From Lachnospiraceae bacterium (GTDB lineage Bacteria; Bacillota; Clostridia; Lachnospirales; Lachnospiraceae): a DNA stretch of 5,310 bases. The position numbers were made by a program, and so were the translations under genes. Within the stretch, counting starts at the first letter, position 1; each line of letters begins with the position of its first letter. Below are positions 1 through 5,310 of this stretch, one piece after another. Where the stretch lies: assembly GCA_017958465.1 (NCBI GenBank), contig JAGDCQ010000219.1, positions 1 to 5,310 of the forward strand, read 5' to 3'. The notes under the pieces were generated by a model. The model was not told where the DNA came from. It saw only the letters and a program-made list of their open reading frames with translations, and did no database searches.

Positions 1-852
1 CCTACGGACACTCCTACACCCACTCCTTATACCGGTCTTGCTTACACCTTCGACGGTATGGTAGTGGAGAAATCAAATTGGGTTTACGGGAACAAGAACG
101 TTTTCACTGCGTATCTGAGCGGTATTGATACTTTTGGCCATCCAAACACTGCCAGCAGGAGCGATGTTAACATCCTTTGTGTTGTGAACATGGACACACA
201 CAGGATCCTTATGATAAGCACTCCGAGAGACTATTATGTAGTCCTTTCGGGCGCAAACATGAGAGATAAGCTGACCCATGCGGGAGCCTACGGTATCCAG
301 ACTTCGATCAATACACTCCAGTCCCTTTACGGCGTGAGCATAGATTATTACGCAAAAGTAAACTTCACAGGGTTTATGAGGGTCATCGATTCTCTCGGAG
401 GCGTCGATGTTAATTCCGAATATGAGTTCTTTGAGTTCACTAAGGGGATTAATCATATGAACGGCGAGGCGGCCCTCCGCTTTGCAAGAGAAAGGTACTC
501 CCTTCCCGGTGGCGACAGGGCCAGAGGCAAGAACCAGATGGCTGTTATCAACGCCATCATAAAGAAGCTGGTTTCGACGGATGCCCTTTTGAATTTTGAT
601 TCACTCCTCAGCTCCGTTTCGGACTGTGTTGCCACAAATATGCAATATGCAAGGCTTTCCGAGCTTGTAAGGAATCAGATCGGATACGGCGGAGGCTGGG
701 ATATAGTAAGCTATTCCGTGAACGGTTCCGACGGATGGGATCTTTGCTACGCCCTTGGCGGATCAAACTACGTAATGATCCCGGATATGAAAACCTTAGA
801 GGCCGGCAGGCAGAAGATAAGAAATATGTATTACAAGGGAACGGTAGACTGA
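1..852 (+). CDS. LytR-CpsA-Psr (LCP) family protein, 5'-truncated
   Basis: The reading frame is open to the left edge, so the ATG at 58 is probably internal and the true start lies upstream. LCP enzymes act on the outer face of the membrane and transfer undecaprenyl-linked glycopolymers (teichoic acids, capsule) onto peptidoglycan. Numbering from the window edge, residues 1-10 are a Thr/Pro-rich linker. The LCP domain follows, with SRSDVN at 52-57 (Asp55), STPRDYY at 73-79 (Arg76, Asp77), the DKLTHAGAYG segment, then RFARER at about 160-165 and GGDRARGKNQ at 170-179. These Asp/Arg residues match the conserved metal- and pyrophosphate-binding positions of the family. The cytoplasmic N-terminus and membrane anchor would lie outside the window. 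A terminator follows the stop closely, so this gene ends its own transcript. Family assignment is firm; the specific polymer attached cannot be told. Confidence 0.93.
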   Translation, partial: PTDTPTPTPYTGLAYTFDGMVVEKSNWVYGNKNVFTAYLSGIDTFGHPNTASRSDVNILCVVNMDTHRILMISTPRDYYVVLSGANMRDKLTHAGAYGIQTSINTLQSLYGVSIDYYAKVNFTGFMRVIDSLGGVDVNSEYEFFEFTKGINHMNGEAALRFARERYSLPGGDRARGKNQMAVINAIIKKLVSTDALLNFDSLLSSVSDCVATNMQYARLSELVRNQIGYGGGWDIVSYSVNGSDGWDLCYALGGSNYVMIPDMKTLEAGRQKIRNMYYKGTVD

Positions 853-865
853 CCAACTGAAGTTT

Positions 866-899
866 AGAGTGCTTTAAGTTTTTAAGGCACTCTTTTTTT
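866..899 (+). terminator. Rho-independent terminator after the LCP gene
   Basis: An 11-bp stem (867-877 with 882-892, one G-U pair, tetraloop GTTT) is followed directly by seven T residues (893-899). It starts 14 bases after the stop codon. The left flank is not T-rich when read on the other strand, so it should act in the + direction only. Confidence 0.92.
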
Positions 900-937
900 G
901 CCCGTAATTAAAAAACGGGAAAGAATGGGCGTTTTTT
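900..937 (+). terminator. Possible second, weaker terminator-like hairpin
   Basis: Two mutually exclusive pairings are visible just after the first terminator: CCCGT (901-905) with ACGGG (915-919), or AAAAAACG (910-917) with CGTTTTTT (930-937) around a 12-base loop. The second ends in six T residues. It could back up the first terminator and shield the next promoter from read-through, but it is A/T-rich and weak and may be chance. Confidence 0.25.
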
Positions 938-940
938 GTC

Positions 941-969
941 TTGACATTGGCTTCACAATTCTTTAGAAT
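941..969 (+). promoter_or_regulatory. Sigma-A/sigma-70-type promoter of the amino-sugar operon
   Basis: A perfect -35 hexamer TTGACA (941-946) is separated by exactly 17 bases from TAGAAT (964-969), a 5-of-6 match to the -10 consensus. Initiation would be expected near 975-977. That gives about 44 bases of leader before the ribozyme cleavage site. It lies between a strong terminator and the ribozyme, where the operon promoter should be. Confidence 0.85.
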
Positions 970-1018
970 TTATTATCGAATTAAAGCTTGACCGCATATG
1001 GAGGAATGCTGTTTTGCT

Positions 1019-1143
1019 AGCGCCGGGCCCTTATGGGTGACGAGGTTTGCGGCTATCGAAAGATTCGGCGGATGCCGCAACGGCTGAAATGTCGTAAGAA
1101 CGGGTTAAAAAGCAGAATTAAAACTGTAACAGACGCCCGTTTC
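1019..1143 (+). ncRNA. glmS ribozyme (GlcN-6-P-responsive self-cleaving riboswitch)
   Basis: Core strings of the glmS ribozyme occur in the right order: A|GCGCC at 1019-1024 (cleavage expected between A1019 and G1020), TGACGAGG at 1038-1045, ATCGAA at 1055-1060, TTCGGCGGATGCC at 1064-1076, CGGCTGA at 1081-1087 and GTAAG at 1094-1098. Pairings that can be drawn are: a short P1 (1028-1030 with 1035-1037, loop TTAT); P2, TTGCGGC (1047-1053) with GCCGCAA (1074-1080); a pseudoknot CGCC (1021-1024) with GGCG (1067-1070); a 4-bp P3 (1081-1084 with 1091-1094); and a P4, AACGGG (1099-1104) with CCCGTT (1136-1141), enclosing a small CAG/CTG helix. In this class GlcN-6-P acts as the catalytic cofactor, and in B. 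subtilis the cleaved mRNA is degraded by RNase J1. The element is compact, and the join after P2 (CT) looks one base shorter than the B. subtilis TTT. Unusually, the gene behind it is not glmS. Confidence 0.92.
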
Positions 1144-1156
1144 AAAAAATAAGAAT

Positions 1157-1201
1157 AAGGAGATCCGGATCGAAGTTTTAGCTTCGTCCGGAAAGAATAA
1201 T
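1157..1201 (+). promoter_or_regulatory. Ribosome site with a hairpin between Shine-Dalgarno and start codon
   Basis: The strong site AAGGAG (1157-1162) is 39 bases from the ATG at 1202, too far for normal use. A hairpin fills the gap: TCCGGA (1164-1169) with TCCGGA (1187-1192), a bulged T1170, CGAAG (1171-1175) with CTTCG (1182-1186), loop TTTTAG. Looping it out leaves about 10 bases, a normal spacing. Alternatively GGAAAG (1190-1195), 6 bases from the ATG, is a weak ribosome site partly buried in the stem. There is no T-tract, so this is not a terminator. That the structure controls translation is inference. Confidence 0.6.
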
Positions 1202-1858
1202 ATGTATACGATACGTGATCTTTACGATCTCGACCACACCCTTGCTGCGGATTATTTAAGGCAGTTCACCTATCCCTGGGAAGCCTTGAAGGGCATCAAG
1301 GATATGATCCTTGCCCTCGGCCCGAAGCTTGGTCCCGACTACGTTGAGAGAGAGCCCGGTGTATGGGTACACAAGACTGCAAAGGTCTTCCCTACGGCTT
1401 ATCTTGGGGCACCCTGCATCATCGGACCTGAAACGGAAGTGCGTCATTGCGCTTTTATCCGCGGTTCGGCACTTGTAGGCGCAAACTGTGTTGTAGGCAA
1501 CTCTGTGGAGCTTAAGAATGTGATCCTTTTCGATCATGTCCAGACTCCTCACTACAACTATGTAGGGGATTCGATCCTCGGCTACTACAGCCATATGGGA
1601 GCAGGCTCCATCACCTCAAACGTTAAGAGTGACAAAAAGCTTGTTGTCATTCATAACGGGACAGAGAGGATCGAGACCGGCATCAAAAAGTTTGGCGCTA
1701 TGCTTGGCGACCACGTTGAAGTGGGCTGCAACGCAGTCTGCAATCCCGGTACGGTCATCGGCCGTAACAGCAATGTTTACCCCACCTCATGTGTACGGGG
1801 TGTCGTTCCCGAAAACAGCATTTACAAGAACAGCGGGGAAATAGTTGAAAAAGCGTGA
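1202..1858 (+). CDS. GlmU-like left-handed beta-helix (hexapeptide) acetyltransferase, stand-alone
   Basis: This 218-residue protein has a helical N-terminal segment (about 1-50, with YPWEALKGIKD) followed by a hexapeptide-repeat beta-helix (about 55-210). The repeat region resembles the C-terminal half of GlmU: ELKNVILF, then TPHYNYVGDSILG (His117 aligns with the catalytic histidine in GlmU's NHLSYIGD), GAGSITSN, and a late turn GVVPENSIYKN. GlmU's C-terminal domain acetylates GlcN-1-P with acetyl-CoA to give GlcNAc-1-P. No N-terminal nucleotidyltransferase (LxxGxGTRM-type) domain is present, so this protein cannot make UDP-GlcNAc alone. Being in an operon with GlmM, which makes GlcN-1-P, supports the acetylation role. 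Lachnospiraceae proteins recalled with this layout also begin near MxxxxxLYDLxHT, supporting the ATG at 1202. Some annotations may call such proteins pyrophosphorylases, which the domain content does not support. The substrate is inferred. Confidence 0.87.
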   Translation: MYTIRDLYDLDHTLAADYLRQFTYPWEALKGIKDMILALGPKLGPDYVEREPGVWVHKTAKVFPTAYLGAPCIIGPETEVRHCAFIRGSALVGANCVVGNSVELKNVILFDHVQTPHYNYVGDSILGYYSHMGAGSITSNVKSDKKLVVIHNGTERIETGIKKFGAMLGDHVEVGCNAVCNPGTVIGRNSNVYPTSCVRGVVPENSIYKNSGEIVEKA

Positions 1859-1873
1859 GAACGCAGAATTCAG

Positions 1874-1909
1874 AAAGGATTAACGGCAGGTTTTGCCGGA
1901 AAAAAACGT
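1874..1909 (+). promoter_or_regulatory. Second Shine-Dalgarno-hairpin-start arrangement, upstream of nagB
   Basis: AAAGGA (1874-1879) lies 30 bases before the nagB ATG. Between them CGGCA (1884-1888) pairs with TGCCG (1894-1898) around a GGTTT loop, leaving about 15 unpaired bases if looped out. A shorter alternative site is GGA at 1898-1900, 9 bases from the ATG. The hairpin ends in CCGGAAA, the same string that ends the hairpin before the first operon gene, and is followed by an A-rich spacer. A regulatory effect is inference. Confidence 0.45.
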
Positions 1910-2701
1910 ATGCGAGTAGTTATTCAGGACAATTATGAGAAAATGTGCCGCTGGGCAGCAGATTACATCATCAAAAAGATCAACGGACACAAGGAAAACA
2001 GGCCCTTTATCCTGGGGCTTCCCACAGGCTCTTCGCCCATCGGCGTTTATAAGGAGCTTGTAAAGGCCAACAAAGAGGGCAGGGTTTCCTTTGCAAATGT
2101 TGTTACCTTCAATATGGACGAGTATCTGGGCCTTCCCAGGGAGCACGACCAGAGCTATTGGTATTTCATGCATGACAATTTCTTCGATCACCTTGTAGAC
2201 ATGAAGCCCGAGAACATCAATATCCTTAACGGTATGACAGATGATCCCGAGGGCGAGTGCGCGCGCTACGAGGAGAAGATCGCTTCCTACGGCGGCATCG
2301 ACCTCTTTATGGGCGGTATCGGCGTAGACGGCCACATCGCTTTCAATGAGCCTTTCACAAGCCTTTCCTCACGTACAGGCGTTCGCGACCTTACTACAGA
2401 TACAAGGATCGTTAACGGCAGGTTCTTCGGAAACGATCCCGAAAAGGTACCTTCACAGGCACTTTCCGTCGGCGTTGGCACAGTTACGGATTCAAAAGAG
2501 GTTCTGGTCCTCATAAGCGGGCATAACAAGGCAAGAGCTCTTGCAGCCACTGTAGAGGGCGGCGTTTCACAGAAGTGGACCTGCTCCGCTCTCCAGATGC
2601 ACAACGGCGCTATCATCGCCTGTGACGAGGCAGCCTGCGGCGAGCTCACTGTCGACACATATAAGTACTTCCTTGACATTGAGAAGAAGGAGAGACTCTA
2701 A
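1910..2701 (+). CDS. nagB: Glucosamine-6-phosphate deaminase/isomerase, probably used for synthesis
   Basis: The 263 residues are close in length to E. coli NagB (266) and collinear with it: LGLPTGSSP (phosphate loop, about 35-43), VTFNMDEY (Asp70, aligned with catalytic Asp72), LFMGGIGVDGHIAFNEP (Asp140, His142 and Glu147, aligned with Asp141, His143 and Glu148), and SVGVGTV. The enzyme interconverts GlcN-6-P and fructose-6-P plus ammonia in the cytoplasm. The E. coli GlcNAc-6-P allosteric pocket is poorly kept: Arg158 is Gly157, Lys160 is Arg159 and Thr161 is Asp160, suggesting it is not activated by that catabolic intermediate. It lies behind a glmS ribozyme and overlaps glmM, with no nagA in view. 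I infer it supplies GlcN-6-P from ammonia, standing in for or supplementing GlmS. Family is firm; direction in vivo is inference. Confidence 0.94.
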   Translation: MRVVIQDNYEKMCRWAADYIIKKINGHKENRPFILGLPTGSSPIGVYKELVKANKEGRVSFANVVTFNMDEYLGLPREHDQSYWYFMHDNFFDHLVDMKPENINILNGMTDDPEGECARYEEKIASYGGIDLFMGGIGVDGHIAFNEPFTSLSSRTGVRDLTTDTRIVNGRFFGNDPEKVPSQALSVGVGTVTDSKEVLVLISGHNKARALAATVEGGVSQKWTCSALQMHNGAIIACDEAACGELTVDTYKYFLDIEKKERL

Positions 2702-4050
2702 TGGGCAAATATTTCGGAACAGACGGCTTCCGCGGAGAAGCAAACAAGGATCTTACTTTTACCCACGCCATCAAGATCGGCCGTTTCCTTGGCTGGTACT
2801 ACGGCGCAAGAGTGGGCAAAAAGGCTAAGATCGTTATCGGTAAGGATACAAGACGTTCATCATATATGTTTGAGTACGCTCTTTGCACAGGCCTTATGGC
2901 AAGCGGCGCAGACGCATATATCCTGCACGTTACAACAACACCTTCGGTAGCTTATATCACCCGTGTTGATGATTTCGACTGCGGTATCATGATCTCCGCA
3001 TCCCACAACCCTTACTACGACAACGGCATCAAGCTTTTGAACGGTAACGGCGAGAAGATGGACGAAGAGACCATCCTCAAAGTCGAGAATTATATTGACG
3101 GCGTGACAGACATCCCCCTTGCCGAGAGGGACGAGATTGGCCGCACAGTAGACTATGTTGCGGGACGTACCCGCTATAGCGGATACCTTATTTCCCTTTC
3201 AAAATACAGCTTCAAGGATGTTAAGGTTGGCCTTGATGTTGCAAACGGCGCATCCTGGCAGATCGCAAAGGCTGTTTTTGACGCACTCGGCGCAAAGACT
3301 TATGTCATGAACGATGCTCCCGACGGCTACAATATCAATACCGACTGCGGTTCCACCCATATCGAGCACCTTCAGAAGTTCGTTGTTGAAAAGGGCCTTG
3401 ATATAGGCTTTGCTTTCGACGGCGACGCCGACAGGTGTCTGTGTGTTGATGAGAAGGGCAATGTAGTTACCGGCGACCACATCATCTACATTTACGGTCT
3501 GTACCTTAAAGAGCAGGGCAAGCTTGATAACAACAAGGTGGTTACCACTGTTATGAGCAACTTTGGTCTTTACAAGGCTCTTGACAAGGTTGGTATCGAG
3601 TACGAGAAGACTAAAGTAGGCGATAAATACGTTTACGAGAATATGGTACAGTATGGGCACCTTGTAGGCGGCGAGCAGTCCGGCCATATCATCTTCACGA
3701 AGTATGCCACAACGGGTGACGGCATCCTTACAGCCCTTAAGATGATGGAAGTAATGCTTGCGAAAGAGAAGCCCATGAGCGTGCTTGCGGCTCCCGTTGT
3801 TTTCTATCCCCAGGTGCTCAAGAATGTCCGTGTTAAGAGCAAGCCCGACGCACAGAACGATCCCGATGTTAAAGCTGCTGTTCAGAAGGTAGCAGACGAA
3901 CTCGGCGACACAGGAAGGATCCTTGTCCGTGAGTCCGGCACAGAGCCTGTTATCCGCGTTATGGTGGAGGCAGGTACAAAGGAAACCTGCGAGAAATACG
4001 TAGATTCCGTGATCGATGTGATCAAATCAAAAGGACATCTGTCAGAATGA
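2701..4050 (+). CDS. glmM: Phosphoglucosamine mutase
   Basis: This is a full-length alpha-D-phosphohexomutase of 449 residues, close to the roughly 445 usual for GlmM. Domains appear in order: N-terminal KYFGTDGFRG; the active-site loop ISASHNPYYDNGIK with the phosphoserine at Ser101; the metal loop DGDADR (Asp240, Asp242, Asp244); the sugar-binding loop GGEQSGH (323-329); and the C-terminal phosphate loop RESGTEPVIRV (from 410). The opening FGTDGFRG and the RESGTEP loop favour GlmM over phosphomannomutase/phosphoglucomutase. It converts GlcN-6-P to GlcN-1-P, feeding the acetyltransferase encoded first in the operon. Its ATG shares one base with the nagB stop (TAATG), and AAGGAG (2687-2692) lies 8 bases upstream, so translation is probably coupled to nagB. 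Unlike the two genes before it, it has a conventional ribosome site. It is the last gene before a strong terminator. Confidence 0.95.
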   Translation: MGKYFGTDGFRGEANKDLTFTHAIKIGRFLGWYYGARVGKKAKIVIGKDTRRSSYMFEYALCTGLMASGADAYILHVTTTPSVAYITRVDDFDCGIMISASHNPYYDNGIKLLNGNGEKMDEETILKVENYIDGVTDIPLAERDEIGRTVDYVAGRTRYSGYLISLSKYSFKDVKVGLDVANGASWQIAKAVFDALGAKTYVMNDAPDGYNINTDCGSTHIEHLQKFVVEKGLDIGFAFDGDADRCLCVDEKGNVVTGDHIIYIYGLYLKEQGKLDNNKVVTTVMSNFGLYKALDKVGIEYEKTKVGDKYVYENMVQYGHLVGGEQSGHIIFTKYATTGDGILTALKMMEVMLAKEKPMSVLAAPVVFYPQVLKNVRVKSKPDAQNDPDVKAAVQKVADELGDTGRILVRESGTEPVIRVMVEAGTKETCEKYVDSVIDVIKSKGHLSE

Positions 4051-4060
4051 TGTAACTTCC

Positions 4061-4093
4061 GGCCGTAACAGGAAGAACTGTTACGGCCTTTTT
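4061..4093 (+). terminator. Rho-independent terminator of the amino-sugar operon
   Basis: A perfect 11-bp stem, GGCCGTAACAG (4061-4071) with CTGTTACGGCC (4078-4088), loop GAAGAA, is followed by five T residues (4089-4093). It begins 10 bases after the glmM stop. A competing small pairing, CTTCC (4056-4060) with GGAAG (4071-4075), is much weaker. Confidence 0.93.
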
Positions 4094-4108
4094 ATGTTTA
4101 AAATCCTC

Positions 4109-4137
4109 TTGCTTTTTTTACGCGGGTACATTATATT
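4109..4137 (+). promoter_or_regulatory. Probable promoter for the Wzz-type gene
   Basis: TTGCTT (4109-4114, 3 of 6 to the -35 consensus) lies 17 bases before TATATT (4132-4137, 5 of 6 to the -10 consensus). TATAAG at 4141-4146 is an alternative -10. A promoter is expected here because a strong terminator separates this gene from the operon. The -35 box is weak, so exact placement is uncertain. Confidence 0.45.
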
Positions 4138-4185
4138 AACTATAAGTGTGAAAAAATAAAACTCTCAAAAAAGGGGCTTCTGAAA

Positions 4186-5310
4186 ATGGAAGAAAAGACA
4201 ACAAAAACTCCGGAAACGGCGGAAAAAAACATATATCCCGCCGATACAGGGATAAAGAAGAACGAGTACGGTGAGACTGAGATAGATCTTGTCCAGCTGC
4301 TTCTTGTATATGTGAAGAAGTGGTGGCTTCTTGGCATCATCTCTCTTGTGGCTGCAGTAGCAGTGTTCTTTGTAGTATCAAAGGTCCTCAACAAGAATTC
4401 CAGGACTTACGAGATCACCTATACCTTCTCCTTCCCCGAGATCGACAAGAAAAAGGTGGCAAAAGAAAAGGATGACGAGATCCAGAACGAGAGAGATCTT
4501 TATCCTGACGGCACTACCTACACCATCTACGATATCCTGAACGCGGACATCATCAACGTAGCTATCAACAGCAATGTTGAGGCTTTCAAGACTTTCAAGG
4601 CCGAGGAGATCCCTTCTGTGCTCTTTGTTTCTCAGGAGTACGAGGAAAATGCCCAGAAGGAAAAGCTCAACACAGGACGTCTTGTCCTTAAAGGCCAGGC
4701 TTCCTATTTTATCGACGCCGAGACTTTCCAGAAGTTTACCAAGGCCCTCCTTGAAGCAGAAGGCAAAAAGATCAAGGATATGTCCCAGAACCTTTACTAC
4801 TTCACTTACCTTGATTCCTACGATAAAGCAGACACCTTCAAGGCTAAGCTTGCTTATCTTAAAAAGCAGAAGGAATACATCAAGAGCTTCTACGATACCT
4901 GGATCGAGAATTACGGCCAGCAATACACCGCAGATTACCCTATCATCCGCTACAGCGAGGATATGGAATCAGCCTTTTCACAGGACGATTACGACAAGCT
5001 CAGCTACGAGCTCGCAAAGCGCCAGTACACCTTTGATGCTGCTTCTGACGAGGCTACGACTTTAAGGATTTCCATCGAGATCCTTAGCGACGAGCATGAC
5101 GATAACAGCAAGAAGATCGAGAACCTCGTAAAGGCTCTTGAAGAGCTGAGAAAGAGCGATCCCGGTTCAAGCACCACGGATCCCACCACAGGAAAGACAA
5201 ACGAGAGTGCTTACTACGATACTATCGCAAAGCTTACACAGCGTCAGGTAGATATCGAGCGCCAGATCGATGATATCGAGACACAGATCAAGAATATCAC
5301 CGCAAAGGCC
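4186..5310 (+). CDS. Wzz-type chain-length determinant / polysaccharide co-polymerase, 3'-truncated
   Basis: The frame runs from ATG 4186 to the window edge without a stop (375 residues seen). The start follows AAGGGG (4171-4176) at 9 bases. Residues 1-30 are a charged cytoplasmic tail. EIDLVQLLLVYVKKWW (32-47) then a hydrophobic span (about 46-64) is the usual opening of Wzz/CpsC proteins, which sit in the membrane and set exopolysaccharide or capsule chain length. The rest seen is a long, Lys/Glu-rich extracytoplasmic region, with GTTYTIYDILN near 109-119, heptad-like segments, a flexible Ser/Thr/Pro linker at about 326-341, and a predicted coiled coil from about 343 on. The second membrane span expected near the C-terminus is not reached, and any fused tyrosine-kinase domain would also lie beyond the edge. 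Family is supported by topology and the opening motif more than by catalytic residues. It probably opens a polysaccharide locus. Confidence 0.75.
   Translation, partial: MEEKTTKTPETAEKNIYPADTGIKKNEYGETEIDLVQLLLVYVKKWWLLGIISLVAAVAVFFVVSKVLNKNSRTYEITYTFSFPEIDKKKVAKEKDDEIQNERDLYPDGTTYTIYDILNADIINVAINSNVEAFKTFKAEEIPSVLFVSQEYEENAQKEKLNTGRLVLKGQASYFIDAETFQKFTKALLEAEGKKIKDMSQNLYYFTYLDSYDKADTFKAKLAYLKKQKEYIKSFYDTWIENYGQQYTADYPIIRYSEDMESAFSQDDYDKLSYELAKRQYTFDAASDEATTLRISIEILSDEHDDNSKKIENLVKALEELRKSDPGSSTTDPTTGKTNESAYYDTIAKLTQRQVDIERQIDDIETQIKNITAKA

Noticed and set aside
58..60. ATG at 58 as the LCP start
   Set aside because: The frame is open from base 1 and codes for a Thr/Pro linker typical of LCP proteins, and a start here would lack the membrane anchor; the gene begins upstream of the window.
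998..1087. A 29-codon + strand frame starting ATG GAG GAA and running through the ribozyme
   Set aside because: No ribosome site precedes ATG 998, and its sequence is fully explained by the conserved ribozyme core, so it is taken as chance.
1164..1192. Hairpin considered as a transcription terminator or attenuator after the ribozyme
   Set aside because: It is followed by AAGAATAAT, with no T-tract, so intrinsic termination is not expected.
1169..1201. An upstream in-frame ATC start for the acetyltransferase, 6 bases after AAGGAG
   Set aside because: ATC is a very rare start, the extension would be coded by the hairpin itself, and homologues recalled begin near the MxxxxxLYDL segment, fitting ATG 1202.
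3199..3687. Open frame on the - strand (162 codons) inside glmM
   Set aside because: It overlaps the conserved metal-binding and sugar-binding loops of GlmM in antisense; no independent coding signal.
4378..4923. Long open frame on the - strand (181 codons) inside the Wzz-type gene
   Set aside because: It is antisense to a well-supported coding frame, has a low-complexity Leu/Val/Gly-rich product and no matching promoter or ribosome site seen; it reflects codon bias of the real gene.
4574..5065. + strand frame of 163 codons overlapping the Wzz-type gene
   Set aside because: It is the shifted frame of the real gene, Ser/Arg-rich and without recognisable domains; the true frame begins at 4186 and stays open to the edge.
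1..5310. Mobile elements, CRISPR arrays, tRNA or rRNA genes
   Set aside because: No repeats with regular spacers, no transposase or integrase frames, no terminal inverted repeats and no tRNA-like folds were seen on reading both strands.

Overview
The window reads as a stretch of chromosome from an anaerobic Firmicute, most likely a Lachnospiraceae/Clostridium-cluster relative. This rests on recalled family resemblance, not on a search: Firmicute-type signals (TTGACA-N17-TAGAAT promoter, AAGGAG ribosome sites, hairpin-plus-U terminators), a glmS-type ribozyme, and protein sequences that resemble Lachnospiraceae homologues. All genes lie on the + strand and all concern the cell envelope or its amino-sugar precursors.

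Layout. 1-852 is the 3' part of a LytR-CpsA-Psr (LCP) gene, closed by a strong terminator (866-899). A good promoter (941-969) follows, then a leader carrying a glmS ribozyme (about 1019-1143). The ribozyme precedes a three-gene operon: a GlmU-like left-handed beta-helix acetyltransferase without a nucleotidyltransferase domain (1202-1858), a NagB-type glucosamine-6-phosphate deaminase/isomerase (1910-2701), and GlmM phosphoglucosamine mutase (2701-4050, overlapping nagB by one base). A strong terminator (4061-4093) closes the operon. After a probable promoter comes a Wzz-type polysaccharide chain-length/co-polymerase protein (4186 to the window end, truncated).

How it fits together. The operon encodes three consecutive steps toward UDP-GlcNAc: fructose-6-P plus ammonia to GlcN-6-P (NagB running in reverse), GlcN-6-P to GlcN-1-P (GlmM), and GlcN-1-P to GlcNAc-1-P (acetyltransferase). 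The glmS ribozyme self-cleaves when GlcN-6-P is abundant, so it would switch the operon off by product feedback. That logic suits a biosynthetic NagB and not a catabolic one, and no glmS gene lies in this operon. This is the main point of interest. A second oddity is that the first two operon genes each have a Shine-Dalgarno-like site separated from the start codon by a hairpin ending in CCGGAAA.
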